Assembly: GCA_015207155.1 (NCBI GenBank)
Contig: JADEXK010000001.1
Location: forward strand, 140,141 to 204,140
DNA length: 64,000 nucleotides
Source: Nostocales cyanobacterium LEGE 11386
Lineage (GTDB): Bacteria > Cyanobacteriota > Cyanobacteriia > Cyanobacteriales > Nostocaceae
Direction: 5' to 3'
A model generated the notes under the pieces. That model had not been told where the DNA came from. It saw nothing but the letters and a program-made list of their open reading frames with translations, and did no database searches. The translations under genes were made by a program, and so were the position numbers. This document shows positions 45,498 to 54,393 of the stretch, one piece after another; within the stretch, counting starts at the first letter, position 1; each line of letters opens with the position of its first letter.

Positions 45498-47204
45498 TTG
45501 GGGTATGTCAATGATGATGAGGTCGGAGGGGAGGAAAGCATGAGGGATATGTCGGCATCCTCTCGCGTTGATGCTGGGGAGACGGCTAGCGAATTAGACT
45601 GTTTGCCTTATAGTGTCCAGCATTACGATGAGGGCGTGTGTTTATTAGTGCGGATGGGTCCACACCGCATACTACTGGATTGTGGCTTGGGGGACACTTC
45701 ATTATTGCTCAGCTCGTTAGCTAAATCAGCCCGTCGCGGCAGTTCACCGATGCCAGCAGATTTAGTCTTAATTAGTCACGCCCATCCAGATCACGCTAGA
45801 GGTTTGCTAGGACTGCACAAGGCTTTCCCACTTTTACCCATCTATGCTAGTGAAGTTACTAGCAAGTTACTACCGCTCAATTGGCCAGACCAAGATCCTC
45901 AAAAAATTCCCCAATTGTGTCATGCATTGCCGTTGCGATCGCCTGTAGAAATTCAAGAAGGTCTGGTAGTAGAATTATTTCCCGCCGGACACCTACCAGG
46001 AGCAGTAGCAGTTCTCCTCACTTATACCACCAAGCAGCGCTCTTACAAGTTACTGTATACAGGGGATTTTTTCTTGTCGAACTCGCGGCTAGTAGAAGGC
46101 TTGCGTTTAGAAGAGTTGCGGGGCTTAGAGTTAAATGTACTAATTATTGAAGGCACTTATGGCACATCTCGTCATCCCCACCGCCGCAACCAAGAAAACC
46201 AATTAGCCGAGCGCATTAATCGGGCGATCGCGGAACATTGTTCTGTGCTATTACCTACACCTGCTTTAGGCTTGGGTCAAGAACTGCTAATGCTTTTACG
46301 CTCTCATCACCACTTCACAGGACGGGATTTAGATATTTGGGTTGATGGTGCTGTCGCTACTGGGTGTGACGCTTATCTGGAACTACTGCCTCATCTACCT
46401 CCATCAGTACAGAACTTCGCCCGTCATCAACCCTTGTTTTGGGATGAACGAGTACGTCCGCGAGTACGTCGTTTGCCGTCGGCAAATCGTGCCACTGTGG
46501 GTAAGTCTCCTTGTATTGTTCTCACTGACTCCACAGCCAATTTGCATCAATACTGCCAAAGAGAAACTGGACCTTGGCTGATCCTGCTACCAGAAAAAAT
46601 TGATATAAAAATTAATAAAAAATATTCAGCACCCACTACCGACGAAAGCTATCTTCTGGCCCAGCATAGTGACGGGCCTGGTACTACGCAGCTAATTCAT
46701 AATTTACGTCCCCAGCACGTTGTTTTTGTCCACGGTTCTCCGGCTTATTTGGCTGACTTAACTAGCTTAGAAGAGCTACAAAACCGCTACCACGTGCATT
46801 CTCCGTCTGCTGGCACCTTGGTAGAATTGCCAATTGGCGAAACATTTATGCAGCCAGCCCCCCCAGAAACTAACTATGAAGGTGAATTAACAGAATTAGG
46901 CACAGTAGTCACAATCACCTTACCTGATGCCATTACAGATGACCCACGGTGGCGACAGTTTGCCGATACTGGTTTAATTGAAGCTCGCTGGCAGGGTGAA
47001 GAACTAGTATTGCGGGGATTATCTCCACGAGAACTGCTCAACCAAAGTGGCGATCGCTTTACTTGGACTGATGTAGATTGTTGTGGTACTTGCCGACATC
47101 AAAGGGGGCAGCGATGCTGGAATCCCGCTTCCCCGTTATATAACTTCAAAGTAACACTTGAGGGTTACTGTCCTGCTTTTGAACGCTTATCCAACGTTGA
47201 ATAA
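45498..47204 (+). CDS. Metallo-beta-lactamase-fold hydrolase (beta-CASP-like) with a Cys-rich tail
   Basis: 568 residues (the ATG at 45540, MRDMSAS, is an alternative start). The metallo-hydrolase core contains the zinc motif HAHPDH at 94-99, ILLDCGLGDTS before it and YTGDFFLSNSR after it, with the third histidine in AGHLPGA. The middle third (about 210-400) fits a beta-CASP-type insertion with EGTYG, and FVHGSPAYL gives the final motif. Such enzymes act as RNA nucleases or phosphodiesterases. The C-terminus carries VDCCGTCRHQRGQRCWNP and EGYCPAFE, with at least five Cys that could bind Zn or an Fe-S cluster, which is not part of the usual core. It stands alone. Confidence 0.78.
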   Translation: MGYVNDDEVGGEESMRDMSASSRVDAGETASELDCLPYSVQHYDEGVCLLVRMGPHRILLDCGLGDTSLLLSSLAKSARRGSSPMPADLVLISHAHPDHARGLLGLHKAFPLLPIYASEVTSKLLPLNWPDQDPQKIPQLCHALPLRSPVEIQEGLVVELFPAGHLPGAVAVLLTYTTKQRSYKLLYTGDFFLSNSRLVEGLRLEELRGLELNVLIIEGTYGTSRHPHRRNQENQLAERINRAIAEHCSVLLPTPALGLGQELLMLLRSHHHFTGRDLDIWVDGAVATGCDAYLELLPHLPPSVQNFARHQPLFWDERVRPRVRRLPSANRATVGKSPCIVLTDSTANLHQYCQRETGPWLILLPEKIDIKINKKYSAPTTDESYLLAQHSDGPGTTQLIHNLRPQHVVFVHGSPAYLADLTSLEELQNRYHVHSPSAGTLVELPIGETFMQPAPPETNYEGELTELGTVVTITLPDAITDDPRWRQFADTGLIEARWQGEELVLRGLSPRELLNQSGDRFTWTDVDCCGTCRHQRGQRCWNPASPLYNFKVTLEGYCPAFERLSNVE

Positions 47205-47205
47205 A

Positions 47206-47748
47206 TTAAATATGATTAATTTGCAAATTGTGGGGATTTTCGAGGATAAAATGGTCATCAACTTTTACTAAATCACCTGTGTAGCGAATTGGTAAACGTT
47301 CTTGATAAGCTTTAATAGCTAAGATATAATCGTGGTCTACCAGTTCGGTTTTGATCTCTCGTAATTTATGAAAAACTTCACCCAATAAAATAATTTCTCC
47401 ACTTAATTTATCAATTGATGGAGTAGAAATTTGTATGACTACACCTTGCACAGTTAAGTTAGGATAATTGGTAATAAATTCGCTTAATATATCAACTTGG
47501 TCGCGATTTTCTACAGTTGATAATGTTTTCAATATATCGCTGATTCTTTCGGCATAATCTCCTAAATTATGTTGGAGAGGTAGCAAAATTTCATATTCAG
47601 AAGCCGCATCTTTTTTTAGTCGCCAAATTGCCCCAGCATCATTATAAATACGCCCTGTCTCCTGCCAGCCTGTTGCTTGCAAATGTGCCTGTATCACATT
47701 AGGATTAACACTTTTGAGGATGTGACTATCTTTAATAGTAACTTTCAT
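47206..47748 (-). CDS. Hypothetical protein coupled to a DUF4365 gene
   Basis: 180 residues, not recognised. The N-terminus MKVTIKDSHILKSVNPNVIQAHLQATGW and the RLKKDAASEYEILLPL segment suggest a mixed alpha/beta fold with a possible nucleic-acid or ligand surface; the middle (IQISTPSIDKLSGEIILLGEVF) is beta-rich. No signal peptide or membrane span. Its ATG overlaps the stop of the upstream DUF4365 gene (ATGA), so the two were translated together and probably worked as a pair. The partner is now frameshifted. Confidence 0.65.
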   Translation of the reverse strand: MKVTIKDSHILKSVNPNVIQAHLQATGWQETGRIYNDAGAIWRLKKDAASEYEILLPLQHNLGDYAERISDILKTLSTVENRDQVDILSEFITNYPNLTVQGVVIQISTPSIDKLSGEIILLGEVFHKLREIKTELVDHDYILAIKAYQERLPIRYTGDLVKVDDHFILENPHNLQINHI

Positions 47749-48238
47749 GGCAAACCTCCAAAACTAATGCGTTCAATAATGGCTTGCAGTAAATCTGGTG
47801 TCAACTGATTACTACGGGGTATTTCAATAGTAACATTGGTTGTATTTTCAGTATCTGGCATTCCGAGCAAGGATACCCAGTAAGCACAATATCGAAGACA
47901 CAGTTCATCCTCGGTTTGTTTTATCCAGTCTGTTATCCTTTCTGGAACCAAAACGACAACTAAAATGCGAGGGACAAGGGCATTAATTTTTAAATCATGA
48001 TAATTTTTGAGATTGAGTCGATATTTAATATAGTTTTCTTCAAGAATATCTCTGGCTGTACATTTCAGTTGTAGTTCTAATCTAGGGGAAAGAATTTTAC
48101 CTGTACCACCTCTGCTAACTATGCCTAAGTCTATGCTGTCGTTATCAACTTCTGGTCTATAAAAGAATAACCAGCAATAGCAGCAATAGCTCTAATATAG
48201 GTGATGCTAAATTGTTCTTTTTGTTGGTTGATGTCCAT
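47745..48238 (-). pseudogene. DUF4365-family gene with a frameshift
   Basis: From ATG 48238 the frame reads MDINQQKEQFSITYIRAIAA and then IAGYSF, and breaks at a run of four A (T on this strand) at 48161-48164. One more T would restore YRPEVDNDSIDLG and then GKILSPRLELQLKCTARD, followed by an open frame to the stop at 47745. DUF4365 has a PD-(D/E)XK-like nuclease pattern; here D-S-I-D-L and E-L-Q-L-K fit it. The gene would be about 165 residues. A four-base run is short for a sequencing artefact, so a real mutation is likely, though a base-call error cannot be excluded. Confidence 0.72.
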
Positions 48239-48628
48239 GTCACTCGCCACAGATTTGCCACTTGTTGCCTTGGAGACACTACATTAGTTCGGCTGCTTGA
48301 AAAAGAGGATAATAATTATTACCGCACATATACGGATGAATACCCCGCTTTAGCATAGCTAAGATCCCACATTCCGCACCCTAACTGTCACAATGCCCCC
48401 AGGGCTTGACAACAAAGGGCTAAAGCCCTTACTACCAACTTTTTTTTATAAAACTTAATGTAATTTGATTTATTCCCGTCAACTTACTTATTGGCTGTTC
48501 TTTAATTTTTTCACTCAGGCTTTTACCCATGTGTTTTTTCTTCCGCAAAATAATGAGTCCTAAGTAAGATGTACTACTCAGGACTCATCACCGACTATGC
48601 ACGCAAGGCTTTACGCCCAACTCAGCAC
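48239..48628. other. Gap with dispersed repeats
   Basis: It contains a GGGCTTGACAAC / GGGCTAAAGCCC type dispersed repeat (about 48400-48440), followed by a T-rich stretch, and a GAGTCCTAAGTA / TACTCAGGACTC inverted repeat (about 48553-48586). No gene is seen. Confidence 0.5.
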
Positions 48629-48940
48629 TTATTCAGGATTTGAGTCGGGAAAATGGTTACGGATACGCTCCGCTTCTGGGCAATCTTCCGTCATCAGAGG
48701 TTCTATATTACCGCGTGGCACTGAGGCTAATTTTTGGGTTACAGAGCCAATGCTTTCAAGACGAACCATTTCCTCCCAAGCACAAACTTCGTCTTCCTCA
48801 TCTGTTTCATAGCGTAGGGTCACTAAATCTCCCTCTATATCGAGGATGCGGGCGCGTTCAATCCAGCGTTGCTGGTCCCGCAAGAATACACATACCTCCC
48901 GCCCGTCGCAACACAGTTGATAAATCTTGCGGTGTAGCAT
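48629..48940 (-). CDS. Conserved cyanobacterial protein (DUF6679-like)
   Basis: 103 residues: MLHRKIYQLCCDGREVCVFL, then RDQQRWIERARILDIEGDLV and TLRYETDEEDEVCAWEEMVRLESIG. The fold looks like a small beta-barrel (Sm- or SH3-like) with acidic loops. It fits a family found only in cyanobacteria, which I recall as DUF6679; no function is known. ATG 48940. It is downstream of a possible 35-residue frame on the same strand. Confidence 0.72.
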   Translation of the reverse strand: MLHRKIYQLCCDGREVCVFLRDQQRWIERARILDIEGDLVTLRYETDEEDEVCAWEEMVRLESIGSVTQKLASVPRGNIEPLMTEDCPEAERIRNHFPDSNPE

Positions 48941-48976
48941 GTACTGCTTCTGCCTTTTTAAACAACGTAGTTAAAC

Positions 48977-49084
48977 CTAATCAAAATTGGGTTTTACCCC
49001 GATAACACCTTTTGGAGCTAAGTTCCGTAGTTCAGAATCAGTGCGTCTAGCAACTCCACCCTTAGACTTGCTTGTCGTTGTCAA
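48977..49084 (-). CDS. Possible 35-residue peptide gene
   Basis: A short frame from TTG 49084 gives MTTTSKSKGGVARRTDSEL, ending LAPKGVIGVKPNFD. It is basic at the N-terminus and Pro/Gly-containing at the end. The frame is short and there is no ATG, so chance is quite possible. It is listed because the codon pattern looks protein-like and the stop is only 36 bases before the next start on the same strand. I do not recognise it. Confidence 0.3.
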   Translation of the reverse strand: MTTTSKSKGGVARRTDSELRNLAPKGVIGVKPNFD

Positions 49085-49644
49085 AATCTAGGGAATTTTG
49101 GGGTCATAGACTGTAATTACTGCACCTGTTGAACTCAACCTCCTTCAGGTCACTCAGCGAATGTTTACTTCATAGAAGTCGTACAATTCGGTAATTCTCC
49201 TAACCAGGTGAATATTTGCTGGTGAGTACTTCCTACAATTATGTGATAAAAAATACTCCAAATCAAGCGTTGATCGCGGTTGTTTGATTTGCCTGCTTGT
49301 AGTCATTGGCATTGCTGGGAAGTCCGGGAACTCGGCTTTACTTTTATCCCTAATGTATTTGATCTTAACTCATTCTCTTGCCGACCTTAATGGTTTTCAA
49401 CAACAATCAGTAAAGAGTTTTGAGTTGACGCACTCAGAGGAGCAGGCTGCCATGTACACACAAATGATCCCATCACCCCAAATTCTACGCCAGTAAGGGG
49501 AGCAGGCGGCAAGGGAGGAAAATCTAATAGTCGTATTTTTATAGTTACTAAAATAAAGAGGAATTCTAAAAGCCCCCTATTTCAGTGGCTGCGGGGGATT
49601 TATTCTGGCCAAAATTGCCTGCAATTCACAATGCAGTAGCAAAG
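49085..49644. other. Gap with no clear gene
   Basis: About 560 bases between two minus-strand small genes. A + strand frame at 49284-49496 has no ribosome site and weak codon structure, so I do not accept it. An imperfect inverted pair, GGTTTTACCCC (about 48989-48999) and TTTTGGGGTC (about 49096-49105), brackets the 35-residue frame, which might also be read as a structured RNA. Confidence 0.45.
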
Positions 49645-49860
49645 TTACCCAATTTTGTCCTGGGTGAGAAATTTTATTGGCAGTTGCGAGGACGCTTCTC
49701 GTTTTATTTGACCTGCGCTAACTGCATCATATAGGGCTGAAAGGGCTACCAAATCTTCTGACTGACAGCATTTAGTCGCCAGAACTTGATGGAGTAGACC
49801 CTCAGATTCAACACTAAGATATCCAGTTTGGAAAGCAGATTCAACGAGTGAGCGAATCAT
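49645..49860 (-). CDS. Small conserved cyanobacterial protein
   Basis: 71 residues, MIRSLVESAFQTGYLSVESEG then LLHQVLATKCCQSEDLVALSALYDAV. It is helical, with two Cys in a row, and ends in AGQIKREASSQ. It resembles a short protein family frequent in filamentous cyanobacteria whose function I do not know. ATG 49860, transcribed alone with an AT-rich upstream region. The coding assignment rests on the clean start and the amphipathic helices. Confidence 0.65.
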   Translation of the reverse strand: MIRSLVESAFQTGYLSVESEGLLHQVLATKCCQSEDLVALSALYDAVSAGQIKREASSQLPIKFLTQDKIG

Positions 49861-50134
49861 GTTGATTAGGGTATGGTGAATATTTTCTTACCCTTAGTGT
49901 GAAACATTTTATTCCCTTATTAGTTGATATAAAACAGTCATTACTAGTGATTATAGTTACATATATTTGTGATCCGTATCACAGATTTTAGAAAAAATAA
50001 TCATTTTACGGGCATTTCTTCTGGATACCATAACCGTATACTTAGAAACAAGTAATACAAAATTTATTTTTAGTAAATTTAAAAAGCACGAAAATAATTA
50101 GTATTTAAATATATCCAAGACTCTGTATTATTAC

Positions 50135-50923
50135 TTAATTAAAAAACTGACGGAAATCCTCATCTTGGTGACTCAATTCCACCCAGTCTAGATTTAAAGA
50201 CATAAATCGTTGTACCAAGCGATCGCAGGCAGGGCGTTCAGTGGCATAATGTCCCGCATCGATTAAAATTAGACCGCGATCGCGACTTTCTTGAAACTGA
50301 TGGAACTTACAATCAGAAGTTAGATAAACTTGCGCGCCGGTTTTGACTACCGCCGAAATAAAACTAGCGCCGGAACCACCTAACACAGCTACTCGTGAAA
50401 TCATCTGCTGTAAGTCAGTAGTTGGTGAAAAAAGCAAATTAGGGGGTGCGAGTCGGGTTTGAATTGCAGCAAGTAACTCCTGTAAAGTCAACAATGGCTT
50501 GAGTAAACCTACACGTCCGTAACCCAATCCTGCTTGAGTGGGTACGATGGGAGTGACTTCCTTCAGTTCTAAAATTTGAGCCAAAACGTCAGCAGTACCA
50601 TCATCTACTTGATCGAAATTTGTGTGAGCGCTGTAAATACCAATGTTGTGGATAAAAGCTAATCTGGCCATTTCTGCGATCGCCTCACCACTACGTAAGG
50701 ACTTGGGAGGACTAAAAATTAAAGGATGGTGAGCAAAGATCAGATTAGCATTCAAAGCGATCGCTTCCTGCATCACTGCTAAAGTCGGTGTCAGACAAAC
50801 CAACACTCGCGCTGCTTCCTGCATCACACCTGGTTCAACCTGCCAACCACAATTATCCCAGCTTTCACACCAAGCCGGATTTGCCCATGCTTCAAACCAA
50901 TTAATTAAATCAACAATTTTCAT
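50135..50923 (-). CDS. Nif3-like dinuclear metal centre protein (YbgI/NIF3 family)
   Basis: 262 residues. MKIVDLINWFEAWANPAWCESWDN opens the family fold and HHPLIFSPPKSL (about 65-76) contains the paired His of the two-metal site, with HTNFDQVDDGTADVLA (about 97-112) next. LGGSGASFI and YLTSDCKFHQFQ (about 190-225) lead to AGHYATER near the end, which brings the last metal ligands. It forms ring-shaped hexamers; activity is uncertain (old name: GTP cyclohydrolase 1 type 2). ATG 50923. It is 28 bases downstream of the hypothetical gene at 50952, so they may be co-transcribed. Confidence 0.93.
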   Translation of the reverse strand: MKIVDLINWFEAWANPAWCESWDNCGWQVEPGVMQEAARVLVCLTPTLAVMQEAIALNANLIFAHHPLIFSPPKSLRSGEAIAEMARLAFIHNIGIYSAHTNFDQVDDGTADVLAQILELKEVTPIVPTQAGLGYGRVGLLKPLLTLQELLAAIQTRLAPPNLLFSPTTDLQQMISRVAVLGGSGASFISAVVKTGAQVYLTSDCKFHQFQESRDRGLILIDAGHYATERPACDRLVQRFMSLNLDWVELSHQDEDFRQFFN

Positions 50924-50951
50924 AAAAATTATTTTGATTTTTATTACTAGT

Positions 50952-51701
50952 TCAGTGTCTCTGTGGTTGGATATTTAATTTTAATGCTATCTGCTGGCGC
51001 ATTTCTTGGAAAGGTTTGTTCCATACAGGGCGAGCGTTCCAATTCCATGTTGCCACAGGGATAAGTTGTTCACTAGCAAGATAAATTAGCAGACGGCGTT
51101 CATCTTCTGGTTCGCGGGAGAAGTCGAAGGGATTACGGAAACCTGTACTACACAGCTTATAAGATGTCATCTGACCGTGGCTGATACGTTGTAAAATTTG
51201 TTCACCTTTTACGAGTAAATAATCTAAAAAAACCAAACTAAAAGGCTCTGAATGTGCGCGAGTTTCTGGGTCTTTTTGTACCCATCTAGCCCAATCAAAC
51301 CCATACATAAAATCATGCACATAGCGAAAGCGAATTTCTTTTCTAATGCCAAATAACTCTATTAGCAAAACCATCTTGTGACTAAAAGTTTCTAAAAAAG
51401 CAACAGCACCCTCATCTGCCACTAAAGCCTGTCTAAGTATACTACTCACCATGAAATCAAAATCCCAAAAAATATTTTCTGGAAAATTTTGCAATTGAGC
51501 GCGAAGTATGAGTTCTAATGTCTCCTGCAAAGCCATGAGAAATTGGATGTCTGTAGTAGTTGCAGTAATTAAGTTTTCCAGTTCGGCAAAACTTGTAATT
51601 AAAGACTTTTGGGGATTGAGAGTTAATGGATTAATAGATTGCTGGGCTAAAATTTCGTCAAGACATAGGAAAAGATTATTTGGTGTCAAGTTATGCTTCA
51701 T
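50952..51701 (-). CDS. Conserved cyanobacterial hypothetical protein
   Basis: 249 residues with no characterised domain that I recognise. The protein is helical, with several aromatic and acidic blocks: FPENIFWDFDFMVSSILRQAL, RYVHDFMYGFDWARWV and YKLCSTGFRNPFDFSREPEDE. There is no signal peptide or clear membrane segment. The composition, with many Trp and Phe, suggests a folded soluble enzyme-like or binding protein. It is just upstream of the Nif3-like gene on the same strand. ATG 51701. Confidence 0.7.
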   Translation of the reverse strand: MKHNLTPNNLFLCLDEILAQQSINPLTLNPQKSLITSFAELENLITATTTDIQFLMALQETLELILRAQLQNFPENIFWDFDFMVSSILRQALVADEGAVAFLETFSHKMVLLIELFGIRKEIRFRYVHDFMYGFDWARWVQKDPETRAHSEPFSLVFLDYLLVKGEQILQRISHGQMTSYKLCSTGFRNPFDFSREPEDERRLLIYLASEQLIPVATWNWNARPVWNKPFQEMRQQIALKLNIQPQRH

Positions 51702-51932
51702 AATTAGTTTAAATAGCCCAGACAGTCTAAACTAAATATAAGCTTAGATCGTAAAACTTATATTTATTCATTTAATACAAACAAACTTAATGTGTGGCGT
51801 TACAAATTAATGTTAAGGGCGAATACCGTTCGCCCCTAGTCAATTTTAGGCGATTCAATCCCTCATCACCAAATTAAGTAAACTCTTAAGAGTTAAGGAC
51901 ATCTTGTTTAGGGTAAGTTTAATTTCCTATCC

Positions 51933-52346
51933 CTAACTAGAAATGTGGACAACCAGCTCTCTCGTATGACTACGCTGGCGATGTTCCCAAACATAGATTC
52001 CCTGCCAAGTTCCCAGCACCAAATGACCCCGATTTATGGGAATATGTTCAGAAGTATGGGTGAGTGCTGTACGGATATGTGCTGGCATATCGTCCGCACC
52101 TTCAGCATCGTGGATGTATTTGCCTGATTCTGGCACGAGTTTTGCCATAAAGTTAGCTAAATCCACTAATACATCAGGGTCGGCATTTTCTTGTATAACT
52201 AAACTAGCTGAAGTATGGCGTAAAAATAAGGTACAAAGACCAGTTTCTACCCCTGATTGTGCAACTATGGCTTCAACTTTTGTAGTGATATTCTGAAAAT
52301 TTTTGCCAGTAGTAGAAATTTTTAGTAGCTTTTGGTAGTGAGCCAT
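51933..52346 (-). CDS. YjbQ/UPF0047 family protein (secondary thiamine-phosphate synthase)
   Basis: 137 residues of the YjbQ family, short beta-rich proteins with weak thiamine-phosphate synthase activity. Signatures: GLCTLFLRHTSASLVIQENADP (about 36-57) with the His of the active site, then DMPAHIRTALTHTSEHIPINR and GTWQGIYVWEHR at the end, the third conserved block. The length is normal. ATG 52346. It is followed (downstream) by an AT-rich gap to 51701. Confidence 0.92.
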   Translation of the reverse strand: MAHYQKLLKISTTGKNFQNITTKVEAIVAQSGVETGLCTLFLRHTSASLVIQENADPDVLVDLANFMAKLVPESGKYIHDAEGADDMPAHIRTALTHTSEHIPINRGHLVLGTWQGIYVWEHRQRSHTRELVVHISS

Positions 52347-52674
52347 CTTGAAGGTAATTGACTATTCACTGATGAGCGTTGACTCTCTTTTACAGATGAT
52401 TTGTTTTGTCATCTAGGCAAAAAAGAGCAATATGAAACAGTAATACTGCCTATTAGTATTATACGTCTCTAGCCAGCAGACAATTCCCAAATATAAACTG
52501 TGCCCAAAAAAATCCGATGACGAATGTTTTGACGGCTTACCATGAATGAATGAACTTCATGAGATTGATTCTATCCATGAAGCAATAATTTGGGGGATTA
52601 ATCACAACTGTGAGTCTAGCCTGTAAATCCATCTCCAATTTCTTTGTATCTAGCAAGAGAAGGAATTAATAGTA
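52347..52674. other. Gap with no gene seen
   Basis: This spacer lies between the divergently transcribed yjbQ-like and old yellow enzyme genes, so it must carry both promoters. I see no coding frame, no clear hairpin and no repeat. Confidence 0.5.
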
Positions 52675-53742
52675 ATGGCGCACCTGTTTGATGCATTCAG
52701 GATTCGTGAAGTCACTTTTCGCAACCGCATCGCCGTTTCACCTATGTGTCAATATTCCAGTACAGATGGATATGCTAACGACTGGCACTTAGTTCATCTT
52801 GCTTCTCGTGCAGTTGGTGGTGCTGGTTTAGTACTTACAGAAGCGGCGGCTGTAGAACCTCGCGGACGGATTAGCCCTCAAGATTTGGGAATCTGGTCAG
52901 ATGCACATATAGAAACTTTGGCTAAGATTGTCTCATTAATCCATAACTTTGGCGCTGTTGCAGGTATACAACTTGCCCACGCAGGCCGAAAAGCCAGCAC
53001 AGCTAAACCAAGTAAAGGAGGGAAAGCAGTGGATGAATCTCAGGAGGGTTGGCGACCTGTAGTTTCCAGTAGTGCGATCGCTTTTAGTAAAGAAAGTCCA
53101 GTACCTCAAGCCTTAAGTATTGCAGAAATTCAGCAAATTATTCAAGCCTTTGTGCAAGCTACTAAACGTTCTCTACAAGCTGGTTTCAAAGTCGTTGAGA
53201 TTCATGCTGCTCATGGTTACCTCCTACATCAGTTTCTTTCACCCCTTTCTAACCACCGCCAAGATGATTATGGTGGTAGCTTTGAAAATCGGATTCGTCT
53301 GCTGAAAGAAGTTGTGGAGGGAGTGCGACAGGTATGGCCACAGACCTATCCCCTCTTAGTACGCATCTCTGCTACTGATTGGGTAGACAAAGGGTGGGAT
53401 GTTGAGCAAAGTATTGCTTTAAGCCAGGAACTCAAGTTACTAGGTGTAGATTTGATAGACTGCTCCTCCGGCGGAATTATTCCGGGAATCAATATCCCCG
53501 TCAAACTTGGCTACCAGACTCAATTTGCCGAACGTATCCGCCATGAAGCAAATATCTCTACAGGTGCAGTCGGGTTAATTATATCTCCTGAACAAGCTGA
53601 CCAGATTATTCATACAGGAGTAGCTGATTTAGTCCTACTAGGGCGCGAACTGCTTCGTAATCCTTACTGGCCACACCTCGCAGCCCAACAACTAGGACAG
53701 GATAAACTTTGGCCCATTCAGTATGAGCGAGCTTGGCTTTGA
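52675..53742 (+). CDS. NADPH dehydrogenase / old yellow enzyme (YqjM-like)
   Basis: This 355-residue FMN TIM-barrel ene-reductase of the thermophilic-like (YqjM/NamA) class reduces activated C=C bonds with NADPH. VSPMCQYSSTDG (about 22-33) carries the Cys that tunes FMN, IQLAHAGRKAST (about 102-113) follows, and the catalytic pair region is FKVVEIHAAHGYLLHQFLSP (about 172-191), then the family block DDYGGSFENRIRLLKEVV. The C-terminus has VGLIISPEQ and LGRELLRNPYWP. ATG 52675, with a ribosome site GAAGGAAT upstream. It stands alone. Confidence 0.93.
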   Translation: MAHLFDAFRIREVTFRNRIAVSPMCQYSSTDGYANDWHLVHLASRAVGGAGLVLTEAAAVEPRGRISPQDLGIWSDAHIETLAKIVSLIHNFGAVAGIQLAHAGRKASTAKPSKGGKAVDESQEGWRPVVSSSAIAFSKESPVPQALSIAEIQQIIQAFVQATKRSLQAGFKVVEIHAAHGYLLHQFLSPLSNHRQDDYGGSFENRIRLLKEVVEGVRQVWPQTYPLLVRISATDWVDKGWDVEQSIALSQELKLLGVDLIDCSSGGIIPGINIPVKLGYQTQFAERIRHEANISTGAVGLIISPEQADQIIHTGVADLVLLGRELLRNPYWPHLAAQQLGQDKLWPIQYERAWL

Positions 53743-53823
53743 TTCATGAAGACAGTCCCGATGAAACGAGTTTCACAGCCAAGGATGAGAGAAGGCTGGG
53801 GACTGGAATTTTTACTCAGCACT

Positions 53824-53911
53824 CAGCACGGGCTATAAGCGCAGCCATGCCCGCAGGGCTTTACGCCCCGCTACCGCTCTAAGCGCAGCTATGCCCGCAG
53901 GGCTTTACAGC
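53824..53911. repeat. Dispersed repeat, double copy
   Basis: It reads in the same sense as 19368-19450 (units TAAGCGCAGC...TATGCCCGC and AGGGCTTTA), with a CTACCGCTC joint. The copy is far from the PKS locus, so the repeat is not specific to it. A single shorter copy in reverse orientation is at 54282-54320, on the other side of the small gene at 54006. Confidence 0.85.
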
Positions 53912-54005
53912 ACTTTTAAGTCAGTTCAAACTTGGGGGGGATGTAGATGATACTCTCTTTTTATAGTGTCTTAAGTAGTGTTGCTTAAACTAGGAGAATA
54001 TACTC

Positions 54006-54227
54006 ATGCATTTATTCATGCAAACAGCAGCTTCAGCAGAAGGTTCCCATTTTCCTTATGCTTTCACCTTAGTGTACGTAGTTGGTTTTATTGCTGCGGT
54101 CACAATTGGTTCTATCGCTTGGTATAACTCCAAACGTCCGGCTGGCTGGGAAAGCAAAGATCGCCCTGACTTTGTTCCTAAAATTGAAAAAGAAGAAACT
54201 CCGGGTGTGGGTGAACCGAAGTCCTAA
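54006..54227 (+). CDS. psb35: Small membrane protein, probable photosystem II assembly protein Psb35
   Basis: 73 residues: a short N-terminus, one membrane span (about 20-40, AFTLVYVVGFIAAVTIGSIAWY) and a hydrophilic tail with KRPAGWESKDRPDFVPKIEKE. This matches my memory of Psb35 (Ssl2148 family), which stabilises the CP47 assembly module and Hlip proteins in thylakoids. The ATG at 54006 follows GGAGAATATACTC, with a reasonable ribosome site. The name is moderately sure; the gene is clear. Confidence 0.65.
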   Translation: MHLFMQTAASAEGSHFPYAFTLVYVVGFIAAVTIGSIAWYNSKRPAGWESKDRPDFVPKIEKEETPGVGEPKS

Positions 54228-54281
54228 TGAGTGCTTTCTTGAGTGCTGAGTGCGCTTCCCTGAGCGAAGTCGAAGGGGAGT

Positions 54282-54320
54282 GCTGTAAAGCCCTGCGGGC
54301 ATGGCTGCGCTTATAGCCTG
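54282..54320. repeat. Dispersed repeat, single copy (reverse orientation)
   Basis: CTGTAAAGCCCTGCGGGCAT and GGCTGCGCTTATAG are the reverse complement of the units at 53824-53911. With that copy it brackets the psb35-like gene as inverted repeats. Confidence 0.8.
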
Positions 54321-54393
54321 TGCTTTCTTCTTGAGTTGAATTACCAGACGCGATATATCGCGTCTTGTCAACTCATAATTCATAATTCTTTTG

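Noticed and set aside
49005..49110. Possible 6S RNA or other structured RNA in the gap
   Set aside because: I could not find the long paired arms or central bubble expected; only one imperfect inverted pair is visible, and part of the stretch reads as a short peptide frame.
49284..49496. 70-residue + strand reading frame
   Set aside because: No ribosome site, weak composition and no domain; likely chance in a long gap.
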